From assembly GCF_003473485.1 (NCBI RefSeq), contig NC_053046.1, forward strand, positions 37,161,832 through 37,225,831: a stretch of 64,000 nt of DNA. The letters run 5' to 3'. Shown in pieces: positions 45,691-56,483 of the stretch (positions are counted from its first letter, which is position 1; each line of letters opens with the position of its first letter). The translations under genes and the position numbers were made by a program. This stretch comes from Medicago truncatula (lineage: Eukaryota; Streptophyta; Magnoliopsida; Fabales; Fabaceae). The notes under the pieces were generated by a model. The model had not been told where the DNA came from, did not search any database, and saw nothing but the letters and a program-made list of their open reading frames with translations.

Positions 45691-47190
45691 ACTATGAGAT
45701 TTAAAGAGAAATCAGGAGTATAAAGAACATTGGTGAGGTATAATGTGGGAGAAAAAGTAACAGTGGCTGAATATTTTGCTATGACAAATGAACCATTTGG
45801 TAAACAAACATTTATGCGACGAATTTTGCAATAAGAGCTTAACCAATGTAAAGAGGAACAGACATGATCATTGGCTCCTGAGTCAATGATCCAAAATTGG
45901 GATTTAGTGTTTATAGAACAAGAAACACTAGAAACAATACCTGAAATGGTAGGACCAGACAATGAAGCAAATATATGATTGGAACTAGGAGAAGGAGTAG
46001 AATTACTACTGGAGGAAGTAGGTAGTAAATTTGTTTATTGAAGTAAAGCCATGACTTGAGTGTACTTATCTTGAGAAATATTGAATTGGTTCCTTGTTGA
46101 AGTATCTTCATTAGTTGAAGATTGAAGATGTGTCTCTATACCATCACTGCTAGACACATTTGCAGAAACATTTTGTCTCCCAAAATGGGGAGGAAAACCA
46201 TGTTTCTTATAGCAAGTTTCAATGGTGTGACCTGACCTATTGCAATAAGTACACAATCTGCTAGGTTTACCAGATGAACCATAATAAGATCCTTTGCCAC
46301 GAGGTTGAAATTTTCTGGAATCAGCAGCATTTATGAGAGTATTAGGATCATCAGCAGATAGAACAGGATCAAGTTTAGTGAGTAAAGCAACATTGTTACT
46401 TTCTTCTTGCACAAACATAGAATAAACCTTGTTAATAGAGGGTAAAGGTTCCATAAGTAAAACCTGAGATTTTACAACTGAAAAATTATCATTTAATCCA
46501 GTGAGGAATTGAATTACTTGATCTTCAAGACGAAAAATACGAGCTGAACGCATAGCATCGCATCTACACTGCTGAGGACTAGTGCATGCTGGCATAGGCC
46601 TGTGAGAATTCAGTTCTTCCCATAACCCTCACATCTCAGTGAAGTAGTCAAGGACTGATTTAGAACCCTGCTTGAGATTGTTGATTTCAGAACGCAAATT
46701 TGCAACGCGAATACGATCTACCTTTGAAAATTGTTCTTTGAGATCTTTCCAAACGTCAATAGCATTCTCAAGAAACACAATAGTCTGTGCAATAGGAGGA
46801 GTAACAGAATTAAGAAACCAAGAATGAAGCAAATAATTGCATCGTTCCCACGCACTGCGATTCAAGTCAAGAAGATCAGGAACAGGGATGGAAGCGTCAA
46901 TGAAAACCAATTTGTTCTTGGCCCCCAAAACTCTTTGCATTGATCGCGACCAAGAGAGATAATTGGATCCATTCAGTAAGGGAGTGATTATCAGAGTTTG
47001 GACTTCGCTGGGATGAATATAGTAGACAGAATCAACATCAGCATTGGAAGGTCGAACAGGATTCATGCGTGGAGGCATGGTGGAAACGAGAAAATGTAAG
47101 AAAATAGGTATAAGGATAAAATGCAAGAAAAAACTGCAATATGAAGAAGGATTGCAGAACTTGCAAAGAAAATCAAAGCAAAAACAATGA
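45690..47190 (-). mobile_element. broken Copia (Ty1) retrotransposon remnant
   Basis: Minus-strand fossil of a Copia element. Visible parts in element order are a gag region (about 47080-46100) with a zinc knuckle of the CX2CX4HX4C type near 46270-46210, and a protease region with a DSGA motif near 45880. Reverse transcriptase, RNase H, most of the integrase and clear LTRs are not seen. It is an incomplete copy with several breaks, old, lodged between SNX2 and IMK fragments. Confidence 0.82.
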
Positions 47191-47830
47191 AGGAGCTGGA
47201 GAGGGACATGAAGATGAAGACCTATGACCAATAGTTGGAACAAGACCAGAGACGTTATTATGAGAAACATTGAAGCAACTAAGACTATGTAGGTTGTCAA
47301 AGGAAACTGCAATTTATCCACCGAGATTACTCCGTGACAAATCAAATTGTTTAAGATTTGAAATATTTCCAATACTTTAAGGAATGTGACCACTAAATTT
47401 ACAGAAGCAGGAATGCTTATAGTCAAGAAGTTATGATTTAAGATAGATTTTGAAGCCTAAAGAATTCATTTTTGAAGCTACGAACCCATGAGTTAGGAAT
47501 AGAACCTGAGAGTTATTGTAATTAAGTTGAAGAGAAGTGAAAGTGAGAGAATTCAAGTTAGTTGCTAGTTGGTATTGGAATAGAGAATTTATTGAAGCTC
47601 AAGTTAAGCCGGTACAACTTGGTGGAATTTACAAGGCTCTCAAGGATTGTGTTGTATTTTTTGTAGTGCTTTTTGTATATTTAAAAAACTAGAAGTCCCA
47701 CATAAAACAATTTTGTGAGATTTTGAGTCTTTATATACTAGTGTGTAATGTACAATTATTGACAACTTAAAAGAGGGGACTCTCCATATTGTGTTTTTTT
47801 TTTTGTTTGAAGTTCACCAAATTATCCTTG
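47191..47830 (-). pseudogene. IMK-type kinase fragment b (juxtamembrane edge and LRR part)
   Basis: Minus-strand LRR-coding remnant matching about 61670-62225 of the intact gene (GAGAAACATTGAAGCAACTA, CCAATACTTTAAGGAATGTG, GAGTTAGGAATAGAACCTGA). It has internal deletions and stops. After about 47655 it continues into a non-IMK flank (AGAAGTCCCACATAAAACAA, GAAGTTCACCAAATTATCC) that is shared only with fragment d at 56215-56480, so b and d descend from one already damaged copy. Confidence 0.8.
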
Positions 47831-48057
47831 TGTAAACTTTTGAAATTTAATATTTGTTTACCGTTGAATAAGGCACTCGTAGTTATTATGAACCCCCTAA
47901 ACAAACAAGTGATCACCCGACCTTTTAAGTGAATTCGTTTTAGTTTGAACGGTTTTACTTGAAAAGAAAGCTTTATACAATATATTAATTTACCCTTAAA
48001 CCATATAATTTGTATAGTTAGTCATTAAATTTGTTAATCTAGTCTCTTCTGTTATAT

Positions 48058-48330
48058 GTTGAAGGAATAGCTCCTTCATCACTAGAAATGTCTGATGATA
48101 CTGTGGTCTAATATCTTGTAGCTGTTGAAGTATGAGCTGAACTTCTGGCCGGCCGTACTAATGGAGAAGGATCAGCAAATGCAAAGCAAGCTTTTCAGTG
48201 TTAAATTTGGCATTTGATGATGAATCTCTCATCAAAAACCTCATTTGTCCACTCCTCTTTAACAATAGAGGTAACCCATCATTCATTTCCTCATAAGGTG
48301 GCTTCCTTGTTCGGGGTTCGAGCAAGATTA
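48058..48330 (-). pseudogene. IMK-type kinase fragment (C-terminal lobe)
   Basis: Matches the last part of the intact kinase exon (60362-60690): AGCTCCTTCATCACTAGAAA, CTCATTTGTCCACTCCTCTT, GGTGGCTTCCTTGTT. Small deletions break the frame. It probably belongs to the same decayed copy as 47191-47660, with the core kinase lost. Confidence 0.78.
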
Positions 48331-48519
48331 TACCAAGATTGTATACATAATTTAAATAAAAATCTTAATAACTAATTAAAAATTACTTAAAAATAAAACT
48401 AAACGGACTTTTCTTATATGCTTTTTATATGGTATAACAATACAAAAGCAGCAAAGAAATGAACCAGTAGATTTAACTCTAGTAATAGTTGCAAACAAAA
48501 ATACAATGAATGCCCGATA

Positions 48520-48780
48520 TTTTTATAGCCAAATTGCCTCTTCATATTTCTTAAACTTTCGGTGTGGGATTTAAGTATCCCAATGGTTTTTTACGGACCT
48601 CATAGTAGGAGACCATCCTATATTTTGTGAGCATCTCTAATATAAATTTCTCATACACAGGAATCTCCTCATTGCCACCAAGAAGTTTCTGAGTATTACC
48701 ATTGCTTCCTCATTCTTATTTGTCTCAGTTTCAGCCAAGTTTTCCACGATGGTGTACACATGCACGGTAACAAAAATATC
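48520..48780 (-). pseudogene. repeated piece of unknown identity, copy 2
   Basis: Parallel to 50950-51201 and 43260-43460. On the minus strand LAETETNKNEEA is related to MAEIETSKNGGS of the 51067-51201 reading frame, but the start codon is lost and the frame shifts after about 12 residues. Followed at 48849-48866 by an (AT)n run. Confidence 0.5.
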
Positions 48781-49138
48781 ACCTTTTATTGTACATCTCA
48801 AATGGTGAGATGAGATGAGCATGAACCGAAATAGCATACCAGCTACTATATATATATATATATATCATGTATCTGATACTTTGAACATTGCATATTGCCT
48901 ACCTGAACACATATCACATACCAAAGTGAATTGCGAACAAGGTGACTAAATTTTGAGTTTTTGGTGCTTCATTTGGTTAGACCGTAATATTTTGAAATAT
49001 TTTCTAATTATTAAATTTACACTTTCTTTTTATTTGGGGTCCACTTTTAAATATTAGAACCTATTTTTATGAAGATCCTAATTTTTAAGATTAGAATAGT
49101 GCCTCCAAAATATTTAAGACGACCCTGGGTATGAGGTG

Positions 49139-50130
49139 TAATCAAGTATTAACAGCAATTCCAACCGTGGCTCCAAATCCCTTGCCTATTTGCGTTTCCT
49201 TACCAAACATGATCTAGTAGTTGATTGAATTTTATGGAGTTTTTTCTGTTTAAATTACTGATTTGTTGCAGAAGCTGAGCTCGAACCTCAGAGAGTACGA
49301 GTTGCTGACATGAGAAATGTAGCAACTGCAGTTGTCAAAGCAAGCAAGCTACATAGAGAGCTGAATAAACTAACATCTCGTAAGTGCAAGTTCTAATTAA
49401 TTATTATGATAGAACTTGTAATTAACCATTTATATAAATGTAGTATGAAAATTAGGTAATAGCCTCCGAGTATAATCCTTAACTTTCTCTTTCTGTTGTT
49501 GATGAGTACCTTGGGACAATGCTAGCCATCAACAATGCAACTTCCGATCAATGAAGTGCATTGTTGATGGTTCAAACACTCTTATCAGAACTAGTTGCTT
49601 CATCCAGAATATTTGGCAGAGACAACATACAAGTCTAGGATGCGGAAACTGAAGGAAGAGTTGAAAGAAGCCGTTAGATTAACAGAGATCGCTAAAATTT
49701 GTGCAGATAGAGTATGAATGAATCAAGGTAACAAATAGGTACATTTTTTGTTTTCCGGATTCTCCCTTCCGTTTAGCATCTGTAGCTCATCCTTCAATAT
49801 ATTTTCTTGTAAATTTGAGCTTCCCCTTCCCCAGTGCATATTAACATATTTTTGCTTTTAGAATTGATTTCTCTATTTTTATTTGGCACACATACATTTC
49901 ATGCCTCCATATTTTCCATCATTGGATGCTTTGATCAAATTCATCAATATTAGTGGTAGATTTGGTCACTGATCAAAATTTGAATTCTAAATCTATTGGC
50001 ATCTCAATATGTGAATTCCAATAATAGCACTTGGCTGTAAATTTTTGTTTTCATCCTTTGAACATTCGGTGAACTTGATTTTAACTAACCAGAGTTGTAC
50101 ATGTATGCAGCATATGTTTTTGTCTTATGA
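49139..50130 (+). pseudogene. SNX2 fragment: intron 2 end, exon 3, exon 4, 3' flank
   Basis: Intron 2 tail (GTAATCAAGTATTAACAGCA), most of exon 3 (about 49270-49380; GTAGCAACTGCAGTTGTCAA), intron 3, and exon 4 with deletions and a stop (about 49500-49730; ACCTTGGGACAATGCTAGCC). Part of intron 5 follows, then a jump to the 3' flank (about 50030-50130). Exons 1, 2, 5 and 6 are absent. Retained introns show a DNA-level duplication. Not functional. Confidence 0.85.
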
Positions 50131-50134
50131 TCGA

Positions 50135-50350
50135 AGATAAGATTTTGAAGTCTAAAGAATACATATTTGAAGCTACCACCCCATGAATTAGGAATATAAC
50201 CCGAGTGGTTATTATGTTGAAGAGATATGAAAGTGAGAGCATTCAAGACAGTTAAGCTAGTTGCTATTGGACCAAAGAAAGCTCAAGTTAAGCCAATAAA
50301 GCTTAGTGGGTCTTTCTAGATTAAGGGATTGTGTTGTGTCTTTTTATATT
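50135..50350 (-). pseudogene. IMK-type kinase fragment c (LRR part)
   Basis: Matches about 62018-62220 of the intact gene (GATAAGATTTTGAAGTCTAA, CCACCCCATGAATTAGGAAT, AGATATGAAAGTGAGAGCAT). It encodes only two or three decayed leucine-rich repeats. Confidence 0.8.
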
Positions 50351-50949
50351 TTTACGTCTACCATGATTCTACAAGAATGAAGTAAAATTTGGGAGCATAT
50401 ATAAAGGGAGTATATTATGATAATAGTTTGTTACTATTTAAAAATCACAAATTTATATAAAGGGAGCATATGATTTTAGTTGACTGAATTTTTCAGTTAT
50501 ACCTTAAACAAACTTGCTTTTAAAAATAACAAACTTATTGATCAAAAAATAAAAAGTCACAAACTTAAAGACAAATGACTATTTACTTTATTGATCAGAT
50601 GTCGTGATCAAGGTTTGAAATCCAACGTCCATCTACAAACAAAAATACATACAATCATTACTGATAATTTATATAGCACAGTAAAAAAACAAATAAGCTC
50701 TTGTAAAATAAACTGACACAATGTATCAATCTAATTAATAAATATAAAACTTTTACTAGTTTTTTATAGGGGAAAAATTCTTATAAACTAGTTAAAATTA
50801 CTTAAAATATAACTTAGATGCATATTTTGAGGTAATTTTTCTGTAATAAAAACTAGAAAATACCATAAAAAATAAGCAACTAAGCTTTATTTTAAGTAAA
50901 TAGATAATCAATGGCACAGGGACTGTAAACCTATAGAGCATTGACTCTA
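50351..50949. other. spacer of the duplicated unit
   Basis: AT-rich, no gene. AAACTAGTTAAAATTACTTA near 50785 repeats the spacer seen at 42855 and 48370. Confidence 0.45.
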
Positions 50950-51066
50950 CATGTATCTACACAAGATATTTAAAGCCAAATTGGCTCTCCATATTTGTTT
51001 AAACTTCCGATGTGGGACTTAAAGTATCACAATGTTTTTTTTGTGAGCATCCGCAATATAATATTC

Positions 51067-51201
51067 TCATACACGGTCATCCCCTTTCAAAGTTGATTTT
51101 CTAGCAGAGGCCACATATCTGTCTTCCTCTTCATCGCTTCCAAGAAGTTCTTGAGTATTACCACTGCTTCCTCCATTCTTACTTGTCTCAATCTCAGCCA
51201 T
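51067..51201 (-). CDS. small unknown reading frame, possible first exon
   Basis: 44 codons plus stop, read on the minus strand: MAEIETSKNGGSSGNTQELL, then an acidic/basic stretch DEEEDR...ARKSTLKGDDRV. I do not recognise it. The last codons overlap GACCGT|GTATGAG, a plausible splice donor, so this may be a first exon whose remainder is lost. Sequence upstream (51202-51240) and downstream (GATGTGGGACTTAAAGTATC) is conserved in two further broken copies at 43260-43460 and 48520-48780. The copies sit at equivalent places in the duplicated units, between IMK and SNX2 pieces. Only this copy keeps an open frame. Whether it is expressed is unknown. Confidence 0.3.
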   Translation of the reverse strand: MAEIETSKNGGSSGNTQELLGSDEEEDRYVASARKSTLKGDDRV

Positions 51202-51279
51202 GTTTTCCACACATCACATCCATGGTCTGAGGAATGAATCACTCATGTTTCTGGCTAACTGCTAAATTACAACATTTTT

Positions 51280-52100
51280 GTCACGTGGAAATGGTTGATT
51301 TTGTTTGTTTATTTTCTGCATTTAGAGACTGAAGAAGCCGAATTCGAATCCCATAGAGTTCATGCAATTGACATGAGAAATGTAGCAACTGCAGCTGTAT
51401 TGTCAAAGATAGCAGATTATATAAAGAGTTGAATACACAAACAATCAAACGTCTCGTAAGTGCAAGTTCTAATTACTTACTATGATAGAACTGTTTACCA
51501 TTTAGATAAATGTAGTATGAAAATTATGTAATAGCCTCCGAGCATATCCCTAACTTTCTTTTTCTGTTGTTGATGGTTCAAACACTCTCATCAGAACCAG
51601 TTGCTTCATCCAGAATATTTGTAAATTGAAGAGTTGAAAGAATCTGTTAGAGTTATATTGAGAATGTAAAAATTTGTGCAGACAGAGAGTATAGACGAAC
51701 CAAGGTGACATTTAGATACATTATATGTTTTTCGGATTCTCCCTTAGCATCTGTAACTCGTCTGATATATTCTTGTAAATTTGAGCTTTCCTTTCCTCGT
51801 GCATGTTAAACATATTTTTGCTTTTAGAACTGACTTCTCTGTTTTATATTTGGCACACATACAATTCATTCCTTCATATTTGCCATATTAAGTACACTAG
51901 AACTCAATGCATGCCCTTATGGATATCCTATTAGATTATCATAATAAATATTATTTTCATGATAACACCTTGGTAATGAATTTTTTTAGGAGAACCTTGG
52001 TAGTAATAACTAGTAATGATTATGTTTTCTTGTGATTTTCTTCCTGTCTATATTTACAAATTTCTTGGTGGAAGACAAATAACTACAACAGTGTCAAAAA
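51280..52100 (+). pseudogene. SNX2 fragment: exon 3, partial exon 4, intron 5 part
   Basis: Exon 3 without its first codons (51330-51455; GAAGCCGAATTCGAATCC, GTAGCAACTGCAGCTGT), a short intron, the 3' half of exon 4 (about 51570-51705), then intron 5 sequence. Internal deletions and stops throughout. Not functional. Confidence 0.82.
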
Positions 52101-52189
52101 TCATATTTTGATGCATTTGTCAATGTTTTGTTGAGATTATTGAATGCTTCCAGCAAAATCATAAATTAATAGATGATTTGTCACATATT

Positions 52190-52500
52190 TTCCAAATTTT
52201 GTATGTTGCAGGATAAACTACATGAATACCTTGGAAGTTGGGACAATCCTAGCCATCAATAATGCATTTTCCGACTGATCAAGTGCATTGGCGATAGTTC
52301 AAACATTCAGAACAACTTCTTTAAATTCACTAATTGAGAAGCTCGAAGTTGCTTCATCCAGAATAATTTGACGGAGACAGGTCTAGGTTGCGGAAAATTG
52401 AAGTGTTGAAAGAAGCTGCTAGAGTAAGTAAGTAGTAACTGAGAGAGTGCTAAAATTTGTGAAGATAGAGAATATCAACGAATCAAGGTAACATATAGGT
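52190..52500 (+). pseudogene. SNX2 fragment: second exon 4 copy
   Basis: Intron 3 acceptor and exon 4 (GTTGCAGGATAAACTACATG at 52203, through to AATCAAGGTAACATATAGGT near 52480). It contains small insertions and stops. It follows another exon 4 remnant in the same array, so at least two units met here. Confidence 0.82.
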
Positions 52501-52504
52501 GCAT

Positions 52505-52700
52505 TTTACCAACCTCGTTGACACAAGTGGTAGATGCTTAGGTCTCATAAGCATTTGGTCTAGTATTCGATCATTAGCCAATTAATGCGTGTGAAAAAAA
52601 ATATATTGGGAGATTTCAAATCCTTAAATGAATCTCAGTTATCTCGAGAGATTAGTCTCCGCAGTTGTATGTAGGGATACATTGGTTTAAAAAAATTAAG
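52505..52700 (+). mobile_element. SINE-like retroelement
   Basis: ACCAACCTCGTTGACACAAG and TGGTAGATGCTTAGGTCTC fit a tRNA-derived head with an A box. A degenerate B box (GTCTAGTATTCGATCAT) follows, then TAGTCTCCGCAGTTGTATGT, GATACATTGGTTT and an A-rich tail near 52690. The family is common in legumes by my recollection. Confidence 0.5.
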
Positions 52701-52897
52701 ATAGAAACAATATAAAAAAAAAATTAATATAGTGATTAAGGTTATACACTATTGTCACATTATTTAATGACGTATTCATCTTGTATGTTGTGCTACACTA
52801 TTGACCAAGTTACAAGAAATCTTGAAATTGGGTATGAAGGAAGTTATCCTAGCTAAAAAAAAAGTATAAAAAATTTACTATTTATATATTGATGCAG

Positions 52898-54316
52898 GTG
52901 AATAATTAGAGCTGTCAAAATGGGCCGGGCCGTAAGGGCCGGCCCGAATAAAATGTAGGGCTTGGGCCGAATAATTGGAGCCCAAAATTGAAGAGGGCTT
53001 TTTAGCCCGGCCCGTAAAAGCCCTTGGCCCGTTAGGGCTAGCCCGTCCGGAAGCCCGCAAAAAATACAACTTTTTTTTTTTTTGTGGTCTGTGTGTGAGA
53101 GACTGATACGGGCCCGGGCTGGCCCGTTAGCCCGGCATATTTATGTATGTTCCATACTTAAAATAATGGAAAAGGGAAGAAAAAAATACGGGCCAGGGCC
53201 AGCCCGTTAGCCCGGGAGCCCGTATAGGGCCGGGCTCGGGCTCATTTTTTGCAGCCCATATTCAAACCGGGCTTTTTAGCCCGGCCCTTAAAAGCCCTTG
53301 GCCCGGCCGGGCCGGGCCTAAACGGGCCGGGCCGCCCGTTTTGACAGCTCTATGAATAATGCAGGTGTTCCTGGGGGCAAATTAATAGATGGTGATGCTC
53401 TACTTAGAAAGGTGTTCTTGGGGGAAAATTACTTTATTTAATTTTTTTTGTTAGGTCTATTCTATATATGATGGAGGACTAACAAGTGAATAATATATAA
53501 CATATGAATTTATTGTAGAGAAATGGAGCAGAAATTGATACCAAGGAATAGGGTATGAAACCTATGAGTTAGCTGAAAAATGTTTGAAAACAAACTTCTA
53601 TGGAGTAGAAAGAGTAACTGAAGCTCTTGTTCCTCTTCTTCAACTATCCACTTCTCCAACAATTGTCAATGTTTCCTCCAGAGCAGGACTATTGAAAGTA
53701 CAATTTTTTTAGAATATGTTGTTTGGATTCTTCATGTCTCTATAGATCATCTGACCATAGATCAATCGTTGAATTAATATAAAATCTGATAGTTTAACAA
53801 TTGAGCTATAGTCAGATGAACTATAAAAGACACATGATGATCAATGTCTAAAAGCTGGTTGATCATTTCACTATAATCATTGTGATTTATTATTGTTATT
53901 ATTATTGTTAATATTATTATTTAATTTAACTGTTTCAGAATATATCAAATGACTGGGCTAGAAAAGTGTTTAATGACATTGACAACCTAACAAAGGAAAA
54001 AATAGATGAGGTGCTAAAAGAGTTTGAGAAAAATTACAAAGAAGGATCACTAGAGATCAAAGATTGGCCAACTTTTGCTTCTGCTTATACAATGTCAAAA
54101 GCAGCTTTAAATGCTTACACAAGGATAATGGCCAAGAAATACCCTCATTTCCACATAAACTCTGTGTGTCCTGGCTTTGTCAAGACTGATATGAATAACA
54201 ATATTGGAAATTTAAGCATTGATGAAGGTGTTGAAACTCCTTTAATGTTGGCACTATTGTCAAATAATGGTCCTTCTGGTTGTTTCTTTACTAAGGGTGA
54301 AGTAATACCCTTTTGA
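52898..54316 (+). pseudogene. 5'-truncated short-chain dehydrogenase/reductase, interrupted by a MITE
   Basis: Resembles the salutaridine/menthone reductase-like SDR group. An acceptor (GATGCAG) at 52897 opens an exon coding VNNAGVPGG, split by a 446-bp hAT-like MITE. The exon continues in broken frame to about 53570, then reads [20 protein letters not shown] and IVNVSSRAG (catalytic serine region) to a GT donor at 53698. The last exon, 53939-54316, is open to the stop and holds the YTMSK catalytic motif near 54085 and the usual CPGFVKTDMN tail. The first exon with the TGxxxGIG cofactor motif is absent upstream. Stops lie in the middle part (near 53551 and at 53402-53520). Not functional as an enzyme. 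Confidence 0.85.
52907..53352. mobile_element. hAT-like MITE inserted in the SDR exon
   Basis: 446 bp. Ends TAGAGCTGTCAAAATGGG and TAGAGCTGTCAAAACGGG (complement of the right end), flanked by a perfect 8-bp duplication TGAATAAT (52899-52906, 53353-53360), the hAT signature. The inside is unusually GC-rich for this window, built of GGGCCGGGCC/AGCCCGGCCC words. No coding sequence. Confidence 0.88.
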
Positions 54317-55189
54317 TCATTATTTGATTATTATCCTAATAGTGTTCTTCTATTCTAGAAATGAAGTGACACCCTTTTGATCAAAGGTATATGTTATGTA
54401 TTCAAGAGAATGAATAATAGGCCATATTCATGTTAGGAAATCAAATTTGAACCTAGCACAAGAAAAATAAAGTGGCACATTGATGGGAACAATCCTTCTA
54501 TTGTGAATTGCATGATATTATGTTAGTGACATTATTGATTTGATCTAAACTTATTTTTTTTGGCTTTAACCTTCCGGTTTCCAGGGGAAAGGGACCAATT
54601 AATCTAAAGTTCGGTCGTAATAAGGATAGCCTGACAAAAAATTGTTCCACCCAAGAATTGAACTCGGGTTCTCCCTAACATTTCGTCTTTGGTCAAACTC
54701 ATTAACCACTTGAACTCAATTGCTTAGTTAATTTTATCTAAACTTTAAAAGTACTAAATTTAATGTAAATCTTATAGTAAACTTTTCATCTAATCCAAAA
54801 GTTATTTTCTTCCACTTCTAGTTTTTTGTTGCTGAATATATCACTTCCAGTTAAAATTAAGATTTCAAGACAAAATCCATTTTGTCTAGCATCAAAGATA
54901 TGTAATACTACTAAAATCAAATTTCATCAAGACAAATCAATTTTTACAGTCTTATTTTTTACTGTAAAATCAAACACTCACAATCTTTGTTTCAAACAGA
55001 ATTGTGAGAAATATGAAATGTCCACTATTGTAAGAAAAGTGACAGAAAGGAGAGGCTTAGTGTGAAGCAAAACAATGAAGTGAAGTTGCTAAGAAGTTTG
55101 CTTTCCTACTTAAAGCCAAAAGTGCTTATTAAGATGCAACTGCTTATTACTAGCGTCATGATTCATCCAAACTTCACTTTAGCGTTATT
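54317..55189. other. intergenic with a SINE
   Basis: No gene recognised apart from the SINE at 54545-54730. The right end (about 55100-55250) passes into SNX2 intron 5-like sequence (TGAACCTATCTTATAATTTA). Confidence 0.45.
54545..54730 (-). mobile_element. tRNA-derived SINE
   Basis: On the minus strand GAGTTCAAGTGGTTAATGAG is an A-box head and GAACCCGAGTTCAATTCTTG contains a B box. GGTGGAACAATTTTTTGTCA and a pyrimidine-rich tail follow. Appears nearly full length. Confidence 0.6.
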
Positions 55190-56240
55190 CCTTTTGTATG
55201 CTGAGTTTTGAACCTATCTTATAATTTATGAACTATTTTCCTTAGAGCACTAACTTCAGATTCAAATTCTCTCTGCTTTTTAGTTATCTTTTGCCTTAAT
55301 CATTTCACTACTGCAGCTTGACTTTCATCCTCTAATGTTGCCTTATACACTGTTGACTGTTCCATAGGTGCTAATTCCCATTAACCCGGCTGTTGCACAC
55401 AAGAGATCATCAGCTGTAAAAGTGAGTGGTCTATCAAAATGAACCAGTTTACCTCCAGCATCACCGCCCACTTCAACTTCTCTAGCCATAGTAGAGATTC
55501 CTTTTCCTGTCCTGGCAGCAGCAGCCGCTGCTTCTCTCCCTGTCGCCAGACCCCTCAGCATTCAATGTTTTCCTTCTTCGAATAAGGCAGAAGATCAGCA
55601 TGCAGCATACTTCTATCATGATGCTACTTTAAGGATTGTCTTTCATACCTAGTTTTTTGTGATGTCGGCGTTTTGATGCTTCAAAAGGTTCCGGTTCACC
55701 TTGTCCTTCAGAAGGATATGGGGAGGGACATGAAGTTGAAGAACTATGACCAGTTTTTGGAACAAGACCAGAGAGGTTACTATGAGAAACATTGAAGCAT
55801 CTAAGACTATGTCGGTAGACAAAGGAAACTGCAATTTCTCCACTGAGATTACTCGGTGACAGATCAAGTTGTTTAAGATTTGAAATATTTCCAATACTTT
55901 GAGGAATGTGACCACTAAATTGGTTATGACTAAGAGAAATCTCTCTAGTTACCGTAAGTTACCTAAAGAAGCAGAAATACTTCTAGTCAAGAAGTTATGA
56001 TATTAAGATAGATTTTTAAGCCTAAAGAATCCAGTTTTGAAGCTACCACCCCGTGAGTTAGGAATAGAACCTGAGAGTTATTGTTTTGAAGTCGAAGAGA
56101 TGTGAAAGTTAGAGAATTCAAGTTAGTTGCTAGTTGGTATTGGACGGGAGAATGAATTGAAGCTCAACTTAAGCCAATACAACTTAGTGGAGTTTACAAG
56201 GCTCTTCAGTATTGTGTTGTATTTTTTTTAGTGCCTTTTG
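55190..56240 (-). pseudogene. IMK-type kinase fragment d (N-lobe, juxtamembrane, LRR)
   Basis: Minus strand. 55250-55560 matches the kinase N-lobe and juxtamembrane region ([20 protein letters not shown] and [14 protein letters not shown] are readable). 55660-56240 matches part of the juxtamembrane tail and LRRs. The transmembrane segment, several repeats and the C-lobe are missing, and frame changes occur between blocks. The left edge carries a little SNX2 intron 5. Confidence 0.83.
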
Positions 56241-56483
56241 TATATTTAAAAATTAAGAAGTCCCACGTAGAACAATTTTGTGAGCTTTTGAGTCTATATA
56301 TACTAACGTGTAATATTCATTTGTCAACAAGTTTAAAGAGGTGATTCTTCATGATGGTGACAAATTTGTTATTAATTGTGCATTATATTATTATAATATA
56401 ATATAATATAATGCACAGTTAAGATATTTGTTATTAGGTGAAAAGTTTCTTGTTTTTTTTAGAAGTTCACCAAATTATCCTTG

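Noticed and set aside
46629-47426. A single 265-residue open frame with a long hydrophobic start, looking like a membrane protein
   Set aside because: The first part is antisense IMK-like LRR sequence and the rest is Copia gag; the frame only happens to run across the junction.
52909-53350. Bacterial or organellar insert because of the high GC content
   Set aside because: Inverted ends and an 8-bp duplication show a hAT-like MITE whose interior is simple GGGCC/CCCGG words.
53966-54316. A short functional SDR protein of 116 residues
   Set aside because: It starts at a GTG inside an exon and lacks the cofactor-binding half; it is the last exon of a truncated pseudogene.
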